Assembly (NCBI RefSeq): GCF_009914315.1
Contig: NZ_CP042596.1
Coordinates: forward strand, 806,001 to 870,000
Length of the DNA: 64,000 nt
Direction: 5' to 3'
Source of the DNA: Granulicella sp. WH15
Lineage (GTDB): Bacteria; Acidobacteriota; Terriglobia; Terriglobales; Acidobacteriaceae
Of this stretch, positions 1-11,922 are shown piece by piece. The position numbers and the translations under genes were made by a program. Each line of letters begins with the position of its first letter. Position 1 is the stretch's first letter. The notes under the pieces were generated by a model that worked only from the letters and a program-made list of their open reading frames with translations, had not been told where the DNA came from and made no database searches.

Positions 1-721
1 TCGAGGCGGTGACCAGGGTGACGGCGGCCCCACGGGCGGCGGCCTCCTCGGCCAGGGCGTGGCCCATCTTGCCGCTGGAGCGGTTGCCGAGGAAGCGCAC
101 CGGGTCGATAGGCTCGCGGGTGCCCCCAGCGGTGATCAGAATGTGCTCATTCGTAAGGTCTTTTGTCTTGAGAAGCCTTTGCAGAACTGCCTCGGCGATT
201 ACCTCGGGATCGGCGAGACGGCCTCCGCCGGTCATTCCGCAGGCCAGGTAGCCGGAGCCCGTCGGGACGATCTGGACGCCGCGCGACTCGAGCGTGCGCA
301 GGTTGGCCTGGGTGGCCGGGTGGTTCCACATATTGACGTTCATCGCGGGCGCGAGCAGGATCGGCGCGGTCGTGGCCAGCGCGAGCGTAGTCAGGAAGTC
401 GTCGGCCAGCCCGTGGGCCAGCCGGGCGATGGTGTTGGCCGTGGCCGGAGCGATGACAAGGGCGTCGATCTGCTGAGCGACAGCGATGTGCTCGATGCTG
501 AACGGCCCGGCTTCGCCGGAGGTCGCCTCTGCCGAGGGCTTCCAGAGTGAGGTGAAGACCTGATGGCCGGTGAGCGCGGCGAAGGTGAGGGGCCGGATGA
601 ACTCCTCGGCGGAGCGGGTCATGGCCACCTGCACGTCTACTCCGCGATTTTGCAGGGCGCGGACCAGTTCGGCGGCCTTGTAAGCGGCTACTCCGCCTGC
701 GACTCCCACGAGGACGTTCAT
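1..721 (-). CDS. coaBC: Bifunctional phosphopantothenoylcysteine decarboxylase / phosphopantothenate-cysteine ligase, 3' end cut by window
   Basis: This enzyme makes 4'-phosphopantetheine in coenzyme A synthesis: the CoaB part joins cysteine to phosphopantothenate and the FMN-dependent CoaC part decarboxylates the product. Translating the minus strand from the ATG at 721 gives an open frame of 240 codons to the window edge. It shows the CoaC active-site motif PAMNVNMW, the substrate clamp with its cysteine ([16 protein letters not shown]), and the start of the CoaB domain ([18 protein letters not shown], then RSSGKMG). Only the beginning of CoaB is inside the window. Its ATG overlaps the TGA of panC by 4 bases, so it is translationally coupled as the third gene of a panB-panC-coaBC operon. 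Seeing both domains makes this call firm; the missing part is simply outside the window. Confidence 0.95.
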   Translation of the reverse strand, partial: MNVLVGVAGGVAAYKAAELVRALQNRGVDVQVAMTRSAEEFIRPLTFAALTGHQVFTSLWKPSAEATSGEAGPFSIEHIAVAQQIDALVIAPATANTIARLAHGLADDFLTTLALATTAPILLAPAMNVNMWNHPATQANLRTLESRGVQIVPTGSGYLACGMTGGGRLADPEVIAEAVLQRLLKTKDLTNEHILITAGGTREPIDPVRFLGNRSSGKMGHALAEEAAARGAAVTLVTAS

Positions 722-1611
722 GCGGAGACCTCCTGCGCGGTTGTTTGGACAGCAATAGGCTGCATGGGAGGAAGAACCATATTGTCGATGAGGCGCGTGT
801 TGCCGAGGTACGCAGCTACCGCGACGAGGGCTCCGCGCTTGAGATTGGCGATAGGCTCCAGCGTGTCGGGATCGACGATCTCGGCGTACTCGAAGCGCAG
901 GCCGGGGGAGCTACGGATGGCGGAGGTCAGGTTGGCGACGAGGGTCGGGACCTCATGGATGCCCTCGGAGACGGCGGTAGAGATGAGGGCCAGGGCGCGG
1001 GAGAGCGCGAGCGCCTGGGTGCGCTGCTCGGTAGTCAGGTAGCGGTTGCGGGAGCTGAGAGCCAGCCCGTCGGGGTCGCGCACCGTGGGGCAGACCATTA
1101 CGTGAAGGGGGAAGTTGAGGTCGCGGACCATGGCCCGAATGGTAGCCACCTGGGCGGCATCCTTCTGGCCGAAGTAGGCGAAGTCGGGCGAGACGATGTG
1201 GAAGAGCTTGGCCACGACGGAGGCGACGGCGCGCAGGTGGCCGGGGCGGAAGTGCCCGTCGAGCCGCTCGCTGATGCCGGGCACCTCGACGAAGGTGCGG
1301 TTAGGATCGGCGGGGCCGTGGGGGTACATCTCCTCGGGCTGGGGCGCGAAGAGGAGATCGACTCCGGCCTGCTCGAAGAGCTGGCAGTCGCGCTCGAAGG
1401 TGCGGGGGTAGCGGCTGAAGTCCTCGTTGGGGCCGAATTGGGTGGGGTTCACGAAGAGCGAGGCGACGACGCGGCCGCACTGACTGCGGGCGGCGCGGAC
1501 GAGCGAGAGGTGGCCCTCGTGCAGGGCTCCCATGGTGGGAACGAGGCCGAGCGTGCCGGAGCCTGAGGCGATGGCCTGGCGCAGGCTGGCGATGGTGGTG
1601 TGGATCTGCAT
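718..1611 (-). CDS. panC: Pantothenate synthetase
   Basis: Cytosolic ATP-dependent ligase that condenses pantoate with beta-alanine to make pantothenate. The 297-residue length is normal for PanC. The nucleotide-binding signature [19 protein letters not shown] lies near residues 22-40, followed by [18 protein letters not shown], the substrate-loop region around FGQKDAAQV, and the second ATP motif LALSSRN. It is the middle gene of a leftward operon, starting 3 bases after the panB stop codon and overlapping coaBC by 4 bases. Nothing in it is unusual. Confidence 0.97.
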   Translation of the reverse strand: MQIHTTIASLRQAIASGSGTLGLVPTMGALHEGHLSLVRAARSQCGRVVASLFVNPTQFGPNEDFSRYPRTFERDCQLFEQAGVDLLFAPQPEEMYPHGPADPNRTFVEVPGISERLDGHFRPGHLRAVASVVAKLFHIVSPDFAYFGQKDAAQVATIRAMVRDLNFPLHVMVCPTVRDPDGLALSSRNRYLTTEQRTQALALSRALALISTAVSEGIHEVPTLVANLTSAIRSSPGLRFEYAEIVDPDTLEPIANLKRGALVAVAAYLGNTRLIDNMVLPPMQPIAVQTTAQEVSA

Positions 1612-1614
1612 TGG

Positions 1615-2511
1615 TTACTTTCCTGCTGGGATGGGCGGATGCTCGAACTCGGCGCGGACGCCGGACGAGAGGTGATAGCTCTCGGAGTCGCTGGGGAAGG
1701 TGCGCGCGGCGACGGCCTCGCGGAAGTGCCGAAGCCCGCTGCGTACCAGGTCGCCCGCGCTGCCGAAGCTGCGGACGAACTTGGCGCGGTGGAGGAAGGT
1801 CAGCTCGAAGATATCGTGGAAGACGAGAATCTGTCCGTCGCACTCCGGCCCCGCGCCGATGCCGATGGTGGGGATGCTGGCCGCGGCGGTGATGCGCGCG
1901 GCGACCTCGCGAGGAACGCCTTCGAGCACCAGCGCGACGGCTCCCGCGCCTTCGAGGGCGGCGGCGTCTTCGAGCAGCCGGTCGATGGCCGCGACGGTCT
2001 TGCCCTGCACCTTGTAGCCGCCCATCAGGTTGAGCGACTGCGGCGTAAGGCCGATGTGGCCAACGACGGGAATCTTGGCTAGGGTTAGCTGCTCGACCAG
2101 CGCGGCGCGCTCGGCACCGCCTTCGATCTTGACCGCCTCGGCTCCGGCTTCCTTGACGAAGCGGAGTGCGTTGCGCAGCGCGTCTTCGCTGCCGCAGTGG
2201 TAGCTGCCGTAGGGCATGTCCACGACGAGAAAGGAGTTACGACAACCCCGGCGCACGGCCTTGGCGTGATGTAGCATCTCGTCAACGGTGAGGGGTAGGG
2301 TGGAGTCGTAGCCGAGAACGGCCATGGCCACCGAGTCGCCGACCAGGATCATGTCGATTCCAGACTCGTCTATCAGGCGCGCGGTCGGGTAGTCGTACGC
2401 GGTAAGGGCCGTGATGGGCTGGCGAAGTCGCTTCTTGTCGGCCAGAAGCTGAGGGGTAACTTTGCGCGAAACACCACGCTCGACGTTATCTGCGAGTTGA
2501 GTAAGGCTCAT
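1615..2511 (-). CDS. panB: 3-methyl-2-oxobutanoate hydroxymethyltransferase
   Basis: First step of pantothenate synthesis: transfers a hydroxymethyl group from methylenetetrahydrofolate to alpha-ketoisovalerate, giving ketopantoate. The protein shows the family core LTAYDYPTARLIDESGID, LVGDSVAMAVLGY with the metal-binding Asp, VVDMPYGSY, and the KIEGG motif. It has 298 residues from the start chosen here. Two ATGs are possible, at 2517 and 2511. A GGAG sequence abuts the first but is properly spaced (6 bases) from the second, so 2511 is preferred. First gene of the panB-panC-coaBC operon, divergent from the cellulose synthase gene. Confidence 0.96.
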   Translation of the reverse strand: MSLTQLADNVERGVSRKVTPQLLADKKRLRQPITALTAYDYPTARLIDESGIDMILVGDSVAMAVLGYDSTLPLTVDEMLHHAKAVRRGCRNSFLVVDMPYGSYHCGSEDALRNALRFVKEAGAEAVKIEGGAERAALVEQLTLAKIPVVGHIGLTPQSLNLMGGYKVQGKTVAAIDRLLEDAAALEGAGAVALVLEGVPREVAARITAAASIPTIGIGAGPECDGQILVFHDIFELTFLHRAKFVRSFGSAGDLVRSGLRHFREAVAARTFPSDSESYHLSSGVRAEFEHPPIPAGK

Positions 2512-2569
2512 AGTCATCTCCAGTGCTGCTCTGCCAGAGTGTTGCGACAGATGCCGCCCGAACTTGGCT

Positions 2570-2599
2570 AGTATACGCCCCGCCCGAAGGTCTTGTCCG
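2570..2599 (-). promoter_or_regulatory. Candidate sigma70-type promoter for the pan operon
   Basis: On the minus strand a TATACT hexamer (2570-2575) lies 18 bases downstream of CGGACA (2594-2599). The -10 is 5 of 6 to consensus, the -35 is 4 of 6. It would give a leader of about 50 bases before the panB start. This is a match by eye only. Confidence 0.4.
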
Positions 2600-2752
2600 G
2601 GACAGCCGGATCGCCGGAGGCTGACAGATAATGGAAAGTACCCTGTTATGAGCCTGATGTGCCTTTTGTTATTGACGATTTAGTAAAGGTTACCGTACAC
2701 GTTGCACGAATGTTGTATTTCCATTTTGCCGCGGAAGTAGAGAGTAGATAAC

Positions 2753-5700
2753 GTGAGCTTTTTCCTCGGTACAGAGAAGGTCCGAACTCGGGTCGTGCGC
2801 CTGGTCGTAGTGCTTCTGAGCACGTTTCTGCTCTTTCAGTTCGTCAGCCTCTATCTGGGCTGGCAGAAGCAGATCGTGGTCGGCATCGTCAGCATCCTGC
2901 TGGCGATGATCCTGAACCGCTTCAAGGGATCGCGCGTGGTGACCATCGCACTGATGCTCATCTCGCTGGCCGCGACGCTGCGCTACGGGTGGTGGCGGGT
3001 GTACACCATCATCCAGTACTTCGGCGACGAGGCCAACCCCCGCTTCACCATCGACGCGGTGTTGATGCTGGTGCTGATCTCGGCCGAGGCGTACACGGTC
3101 CTCATCATGGTGCTGGGCTTCATGCAGACCAGCGCGCCGCTGCGGCGCAAGCCCATGCCGCTGCCCGAGGACGAGGCCGAGTGGCCGCATGTGGACGTGC
3201 TGATTCCGACCTACAACGAGCCGCTCTCGCTGGTGCGGTACACGGCGCTGGCGGCGAACAATATCGACTATCCGCCGGAGAAGCTGCACGTCTATATCCT
3301 CGACGACGGCACGCGCGAGGGCTTCCGGCGCTTCGCCGAAGAGGCCGGGGTCGGCTATATTGTGCGCGCCGAGCACAACCACGCCAAGGCCGGAAACATC
3401 AATCACGCGCTGACCACGATGAACTCGCCGCTGGTGGCCATCTTCGACTGCGACCACGTACCCACGCGCAGCTTCCTGCAAGTGACGGTGGGCTGGTTCC
3501 TGGCGGAGAAGAAGCTGGCGATGTTGCAGACGCCGCACTACTTTTACTCGCCCGATCCGTTCGAGCGCAACCTGCTGCAATATAAGTCGATCCCCAACGA
3601 GGGCGAGCTTTTTTACGGCATCATCCAGGACGGCAACGATCTGTGGAACGCCACGTTCTTTTGCGGCTCGTGCGCGGTCATCCGGCGCGAGGCCCTGAAC
3701 GAGGTAGGCGGAATTGCCACCGAAACTGTTACAGAAGACGCGCACACCTCGTTGCGGATGCAGAAGAAGGGCTGGAACACGGCCTACATCAACCTGCCGC
3801 AGGCTGCGGGTCTGGCCACCGAGACGCTTGCGGCGCACGTAGGCCAGCGCGTGCGCTGGGCGCGCGGCATGATCCAGATTCTGCGTACCGACAACCCTAT
3901 GCTGGCTTCGGGGATGAAGCTCACGCAGCGGCTCTGCTACTTCAACGCCATGCTGCACTTCATGTACGCGGTGCCGCGGCTCATCTTTCTCTGCGCTCCG
4001 CTGATCTACATGCTGCTGGGGCGGACAGTTATTCCGGGGTACTGGGTGGCGATTCTGGCGTACGCGATGCCGCACCTGGTCATCTCGAGCCTGACCAACT
4101 CTCGGGTACAGGGCAGGCATCGCCACTCGTTCTGGAACGAGATCTACGAGACCGTGCTTGCGCCTTACATCCTGCTGCCGACGCTGCTCGCGCTCATCAA
4201 CCCGAAGCTGGGCAAGTTCAACGTGACGGACAAGGGCAGCACTCTGGCGGAGACGACCTTCGACCGCCACATCGCGGCTCCCACCACGTGGCTGTTGCTC
4301 CTGAACTTTCTGGGAGTGTGCGCGGTGCCTTACCGTCTGCTGGTCACCGATCCGACGCACCCGGGCACGGTCCTCAGCAACCTGGCCTGGATACTGTTCA
4401 ACATGGTGATTCTGGGAGTGGCCGCCGCGTGCGCCAACGAGCAGCAGCAGCGTCGCAGCTCGGTGCGGATTCCGGCGCAGCTCTCGGTGCGTCTGCGCCT
4501 GCCGCAGGGCGAGCTGATCTACGGCATGACGGAAGATATGTCCGTGGGTGGTGCGTCGCTCCGGTGCGGCAACGCCTACGAGTTTGAGCTGGGGCAGTCG
4601 TTGCAGCTTGCCTTCCCGGCACAGACCGGCAACGCGGAGATTGGGGCGACGGTGGTGGGGATTCGCGAGGGTGCGGTGCGGCTGCAGTTCAACACGCCGA
4701 CGATCGAGGAAGAAGAGACGCTGACCTGTGCCCTGTACTCACGCGCCAACTCGTGGATCAAGCTGCGCGATGACGTCGAGGTGGATCGTCCGATGGTCAG
4801 CCTGGCGCGCGTGGTTCGTATCTCCTTCGCGGGCTTCAACCAGGTACTCCGCGGCCTGCTGCCGCGTAAGAAGAAGGCCGCCGCCGCTGCGGTAACGGTG
4901 ACCTTGCTGGCGCTTGCCATGCTGCCGGGGCGGGCTCATGCGCAGATTCCGGGCGCGCAGAGCTCCGGGGCTGCGGAGCAGCAGCCTGCTGCCGATACCG
5001 CTCCGGTAGCTATGCCGTCTGCGGTCTCCTCGCCAGTTGCCTCCGCGACGAAGCGGCAGCAGATCACATTGCTCACACCGCCGGCCACTACGGTGACGAG
5101 CGGCCAGGCGAACGACAGCATCACGTTGAAGGATATGGGAGTGCATAACTCGGTCGAGATGCGCGGCCCGCACTCGTACTACTCGGTCAAGTTCACGCTG
5201 GGTCATACGCGGCTTCCGCGGCGCGCGACGCTCGACCTGACCTATCACTTCAGCTCGGAGCTGCCGCCGCACACCGGCACCATCAAGGTGACTCTGAACG
5301 GCTCGCCCATCGCCGAGATCGCCGCACCGGACCAGCCGCAGCAGTATGCCGAGTACGGCTTCGTGGCGCTGCCGATCCCGGCCGAGCTGCTGATCCGCGA
5401 CAACGACATTACGTTCGAGTTCACGGGCGGCACAGTGTCGCAGTCGGGCAAGGCGACAAGCTCGATAGTGCTGGCGAACATCGGAGCCAGCTCCACACTG
5501 CTGATCGCGGGCGACCGCGTGCCGTTCCAGAAAGACCTGGGACTGCTGCCGCTACCGCTCTTCGACACCGATCTCCAGACCACGACGACGATCCCGTTTG
5601 TCTTCCTTTCGCCGCCGACGCCGCAGGCTCTGCAAGCGGCGGGGATTGTGGCCTCGTGGCTGGGCACCCTGGCCAGCTCGAAGCCGCCGCACTTTTCAGT

Positions 5701-7225
5701 TGCGATCGGCGCGATTCCTCCGGGCAACGTGATCGTCTTCTCGAACCAGCCCAGCCGTCTGCCGGATGGGTTACGGATTCCCGCGGGTGGCCCGTCGCTG
5801 AATATCAAGTCCAACCCCTCCGACCCGGATGGAGCGGCGCTGATCCTGTCGGGCGACAACGACGAACAGTTGATGCATGCGGCGCTCGCGCTCGCGCTGA
5901 TGAAGGTCTCGCATCCGATGGCCGGTACGGCCGCGCCGATGTTGGGCGAGAGCGTGCGGATCGGCGACTTTGCGATGCCGGAGCCGCGTCAGCCGGACGA
6001 CGCTCCGCGCTGGCTGTCGACCGATCAACTGACGCCGCTGTGGCAGCTCAGCTCGCAGGAGGCCTTGCAGGCGGACGGAACCAAACCGCTGCCGGTCTAC
6101 CTGCGCGTGCCGCCGGACCTTTACTACGGCGAGAAGCAGAACCTGAAGCTGGCTCTGACCTATCGCTATAACCCGCTGCCTCTGGGTATGGGCTCCGCGC
6201 TGCGTGTGTTTGCCAACGGCTCGATGATTAACGAGACGGCGCTGCCGTCGGGGAACCAGTTCGCGGATCATCATCGGACGGTGATGATGCCGGTGCCGCA
6301 GATGCGCCCGTTCGGCAATACGCTGCTGTTCAGCTTCGACTTCATTCCCGCCAACCCGAATATCGACCGGCAGAGCGGGCCGGGGGCGCTCTCGGGCGCG
6401 ATCCTGCATGACTCCTATCTCGATATACGCGGGCTGACGCACTGGGCGACGATGCCGAACCTGGAGCTGTTTGCCAATGCGGGTTTTCCGTTTACGCGCC
6501 GCGCCGACTTGGCCGACACGGTGATCGTGCTGCCGTCCACGCCGACGCCGAACGAGATCACTCTGCTGCTCTACCTGATGAGCCACTGCGGCACCCAGAC
6601 GGGCTATCCCGCTCTGCGGCTCTCGGTGGCCGGCCCGGACGTGGTAATGCGCGGCGACCGCGACTACCTGATGCTAGGCAGCGTCTCCGACCAGCCGGTC
6701 TTCTCGTCGCTGGATGCGTTGCTGCCGGTTACCTTCGATGCCAGCGGACTGCATGTGAAGGGGCCGAGCGGGCTGACGGAGCTGCTGCGCGCGTACTGGC
6801 AGCGGATGAACGGCGAAGCTTCACCCGAGGAGCAGATCTCGGACACCTCCGATGGGCTACCCGACCTGCTGATGGAGGGGCTGGAGTCGCCGTTCTTCTC
6901 GGGCCGCTCGATCGTGATGCTGGAGCTGCGCAACGACGAGGCGCTGAACGGGTTTGCCGATATCTTTCTGGAGCGTTCGCAGTCCAGCGATATCTCGCAC
7001 ACGGTGAGCCTGCTGCGCAACGGCAGGTTTACCTCGTACGAACTGGGCTCGCGGGTGTACCACGTGGGCAATATCGCGCCGTACGCGATGCTGCGGCTGT
7101 GGATGGCGGAGCACTTCTGGCTGCTGATGGTGATGGTGATGGCACTGAGCCTGGTGCTGGCCGCGTACGCACGCGATTACCTCGCGTTGCTGGCAGCCGA
7201 TCGGCTGAGGGTCGAACCGAAGTAA
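2753..7225 (+). CDS. bcsAB: Fused cellulose synthase catalytic subunit and periplasmic subunit (BcsA-BcsB)
   Basis: One 1490-residue polypeptide carries both halves of the inner-membrane cellulose synthase. Membrane helices near residues 15-125 lead into a GT2 domain with IPTYNEP, DDG at 184-186, FDCD at 231-234, the catalytic-base TED at 327-329 and the QRVRW motif at 365-369. More helices follow, then a PilZ domain (about 563-660) with the RRSSVR and SVGGASL motifs of cyclic-di-GMP binding, so activity is probably c-di-GMP dependent. A second hydrophobic, signal-like stretch ending AHA (about 705-731) starts the BcsB half, which ends in a C-terminal membrane anchor near 1455-1480. Fusion of A and B is known from Komagataeibacter AcsAB. 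Start is GTG with a weak ribosome site. No bcsC or bcsD is adjacent. Confidence 0.95.
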   Translation: MSFFLGTEKVRTRVVRLVVVLLSTFLLFQFVSLYLGWQKQIVVGIVSILLAMILNRFKGSRVVTIALMLISLAATLRYGWWRVYTIIQYFGDEANPRFTIDAVLMLVLISAEAYTVLIMVLGFMQTSAPLRRKPMPLPEDEAEWPHVDVLIPTYNEPLSLVRYTALAANNIDYPPEKLHVYILDDGTREGFRRFAEEAGVGYIVRAEHNHAKAGNINHALTTMNSPLVAIFDCDHVPTRSFLQVTVGWFLAEKKLAMLQTPHYFYSPDPFERNLLQYKSIPNEGELFYGIIQDGNDLWNATFFCGSCAVIRREALNEVGGIATETVTEDAHTSLRMQKKGWNTAYINLPQAAGLATETLAAHVGQRVRWARGMIQILRTDNPMLASGMKLTQRLCYFNAMLHFMYAVPRLIFLCAPLIYMLLGRTVIPGYWVAILAYAMPHLVISSLTNSRVQGRHRHSFWNEIYETVLAPYILLPTLLALINPKLGKFNVTDKGSTLAETTFDRHIAAPTTWLLLLNFLGVCAVPYRLLVTDPTHPGTVLSNLAWILFNMVILGVAAACANEQQQRRSSVRIPAQLSVRLRLPQGELIYGMTEDMSVGGASLRCGNAYEFELGQSLQLAFPAQTGNAEIGATVVGIREGAVRLQFNTPTIEEEETLTCALYSRANSWIKLRDDVEVDRPMVSLARVVRISFAGFNQVLRGLLPRKKKAAAAAVTVTLLALAMLPGRAHAQIPGAQSSGAAEQQPAADTAPVAMPSAVSSPVASATKRQQITLLTPPATTVTSGQANDSITLKDMGVHNSVEMRGPHSYYSVKFTLGHTRLPRRATLDLTYHFSSELPPHTGTIKVTLNGSPIAEIAAPDQPQQYAEYGFVALPIPAELLIRDNDITFEFTGGTVSQSGKATSSIVLANIGASSTLLIAGDRVPFQKDLGLLPLPLFDTDLQTTTTIPFVFLSPPTPQALQAAGIVASWLGTLASSKPPHFSVAIGAIPPGNVIVFSNQPSRLPDGLRIPAGGPSLNIKSNPSDPDGAALILSGDNDEQLMHAALALALMKVSHPMAGTAAPMLGESVRIGDFAMPEPRQPDDAPRWLSTDQLTPLWQLSSQEALQADGTKPLPVYLRVPPDLYYGEKQNLKLALTYRYNPLPLGMGSALRVFANGSMINETALPSGNQFADHHRTVMMPVPQMRPFGNTLLFSFDFIPANPNIDRQSGPGALSGAILHDSYLDIRGLTHWATMPNLELFANAGFPFTRRADLADTVIVLPSTPTPNEITLLLYLMSHCGTQTGYPALRLSVAGPDVVMRGDRDYLMLGSVSDQPVFSSLDALLPVTFDASGLHVKGPSGLTELLRAYWQRMNGEASPEEQISDTSDGLPDLLMEGLESPFFSGRSIVMLELRNDEALNGFADIFLERSQSSDISHTVSLLRNGRFTSYELGSRVYHVGNIAPYAMLRLWMAEHFWLLMVMVMALSLVLAAYARDYLALLAADRLRVEPK

Positions 7226-7330
7226 GTGATCGGATTAAATAACAAATTTTGTCACAAATTATCTTGTAACATTTTTCGCTACAAATAGAATCCGAAAATC
7301 CGAATAGCGCATGGGGAGTCTATTGCTGCT

Positions 7331-7490
7331 GCCTCTGGGGTAGGTCCGGGCTTTAGCCCCGAGGTATGCTTTCTATCCCCATCCACAAAGCTCCACTCTT
7401 GGAAAAGCAACAACCTTGTCCTGCCGGACGAGCCTCCTGCTCGGAGTGCGGGCGTTCACACGCCTTTTTACTGCTTCGCGTGCTGGTCCG
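7331..7490. repeat. Intergenic modular repeat, copy 1 (modules 2 and 3)
   Basis: The 369-base gap between bcsAB and the aldo/keto reductase gene holds no convincing gene. It contains the hairpin-forming core GGGCTTTAGCCCCGAGGTAT (about 7349-7368), followed at about 7410-7490 by a second module beginning ACAACCTTGTCCTGC and including ACTGCTTCGCGTG. The core recurs near 14.9, 19.2 and 30.1 kb. The second module recurs at about 19307-19385. The bases just after bcsAB are AT-rich with no clear terminator. Confidence 0.75.
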
Positions 7491-7594
7491 AAACTAAAAT
7501 CCTGCTGCCGACCAACGGAAGGCCCTCAGAAGAGAACTCACCCATACCGCCCCGAGAACGGTGCGAAGTACCCATTTATAGTGAGGGCAGGCTT

Positions 7595-8569
7595 ATGAGA
7601 TATAACCTGCTTCAACCTGGCGGTCCGCGCGTTTCAGTGATCGGCTTCGGAGCTTCGGCCCTGGGCAACGTCTTCGGCGATATCCCCTTGAGCGAGGGTG
7701 AGCGAGCGGTCCATCTGGCCATCGACGAGGGCATCAACTTCTTCGACACCTCTCCCTACTACGGCCTGACCCTGAGCGAGCAGCGCCTGGGCGCGGCGCT
7801 CGAGGGTCGGCGCGACCGCGTGGTACTGGCCACCAAGTGCGGACGCTACGGCGCCAGCGCCTTCAACTTCTCGGCCAAGGCAATCACGCAGGGCTTCGAG
7901 GAGTCGCTGCGTCGCCTGCGCACGGACTACGTCGATCTGCTGCAGGTGCACGACTGCGAGTTCGGCACGGTGGAGCAGATCGTGGAAGAGACGCTGCCCG
8001 CACTCGAGGAGTTGCGCACAGCGGGGAAGGCGCGGCTGATCGGTATCACGGGCTACCAGTTGGAGAACCTGCGGACGATCGCGCGGCAGGCAAGCGAGCG
8101 CGGCATTCGGCTGGACAGTGTGCTGAGTTACTGCCGCTACAACCTGGCCAACACCACGATGGAGCGTGAGCTGCGGCCGTTCGCGCAGGCGGAGGGGCTT
8201 GGCCTCATCAATGCGTCGCCGCTGCACATGGGGCTGCTGACGCAAGCGGGCGCTCCTGCGTGGCATCCGGCGACGCCCGAGGCGCGGGCCGTCTGTGTCC
8301 GAGCGGCGGAATTCTGCACAGCGCAGGGCGTGGCCATCGAGACGTTGGCGCTGCGTTTCTGCCTCGACTACTCGCATGTGGCCACCACGCTGGTCGGGAT
8401 GGGAACGCCTGAGATTGTGCGGGCGAACCTGCGAGTGCTCGAGGGCGAGGAGCATACCCAACTGGCGCACGAAGTCATGGAGATGCTGCGCGCGGGCGGT
8501 GCGGAGACCTTGTGGCCGAGTGGCCTGAAGCAGAACTGGGACCCAGGCACGCCGGTTCCCGAGGCATAG
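7595..8569 (+). CDS. Aldo/keto reductase, aldose/L-galactose dehydrogenase-like
   Basis: A 324-residue cytosolic NAD(P)-dependent oxidoreductase of the aldo/keto reductase superfamily, without a signal peptide. The catalytic tetrad is visible: Asp and Tyr in FFDTSPYYG, Lys in VLATKCGRYG and His in LLQVHDCEF. The N-terminal VIGFGASALGNVFG and the closing TTLVGMGTPE fit the branch that contains plant L-galactose dehydrogenase and bacterial D-threo-aldose or L-fucose dehydrogenases. Substrate is inference. It stands alone between a repeat and the M14 peptidase gene. Confidence 0.88.
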   Translation: MRYNLLQPGGPRVSVIGFGASALGNVFGDIPLSEGERAVHLAIDEGINFFDTSPYYGLTLSEQRLGAALEGRRDRVVLATKCGRYGASAFNFSAKAITQGFEESLRRLRTDYVDLLQVHDCEFGTVEQIVEETLPALEELRTAGKARLIGITGYQLENLRTIARQASERGIRLDSVLSYCRYNLANTTMERELRPFAQAEGLGLINASPLHMGLLTQAGAPAWHPATPEARAVCVRAAEFCTAQGVAIETLALRFCLDYSHVATTLVGMGTPEIVRANLRVLEGEEHTQLAHEVMEMLRAGGAETLWPSGLKQNWDPGTPVPEA

Positions 8570-8621
8570 CAGCGGTTTGGAGCTACGGGGCGATAGTAGT
8601 GGGCCGAGGTTACGAATTCCT

Positions 8622-8650
8622 TTGACCTCTCTATCGCCGTTTGTTATAGC
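8622..8650 (+). promoter_or_regulatory. Promoter for a probably leaderless M14 peptidase mRNA
   Basis: TTGACC (8622-8627) and TATAGC (8645-8650) are exactly 17 bases apart. Only 8 bases separate the -10 hexamer from the ATG at 8659, so transcription should start at or within 2-3 bases of the start codon. No Shine-Dalgarno sequence precedes that ATG, which agrees with leaderless initiation. Confidence 0.5.
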
Positions 8651-8658
8651 TCTCATCT

Positions 8659-11691
<3,033 letters not shown>

Positions 11692-11713
11692 GCATTGCGT
11701 CATCGCAGGATGA

Positions 11714-11772
11714 GGGGTAGTGATTGCCAGTCGGTTAGGGCGGCTGGCAATCACTACCCCTTCGTTTTCTCT
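11714..11772 (+). terminator. Intrinsic terminator after the first M14 peptidase
   Basis: A 17-bp perfect inverted repeat (GGGGTAGTGATTGCCAG at 11714-11730 with its complement at 11744-11760) is followed by TTCGTTTTCTCTTG, a T-rich run. Confidence 0.8.
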
Positions 11773-11922
11773 TGTATCTACGGCTTGATAGTAGAGAAGT
11801 TTTTTTCGAAATCGTCATAAAGCCTGCGTCTCTGCAACAGATCTCTACGTCTTCGCTAACAGTCCCGTAAACCAATGCAGCCAGCCCAGGCGTCTCTTCG
11901 TCTGGCTTTCAGGAGATTCTTA

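Noticed and set aside
2690..4360. A 556-codon open frame antisense to bcsAB
   Set aside because: It is Arg/His/Gln-rich, lacks any motif and lies wholly within the conserved glycosyltransferase domain on the other strand.
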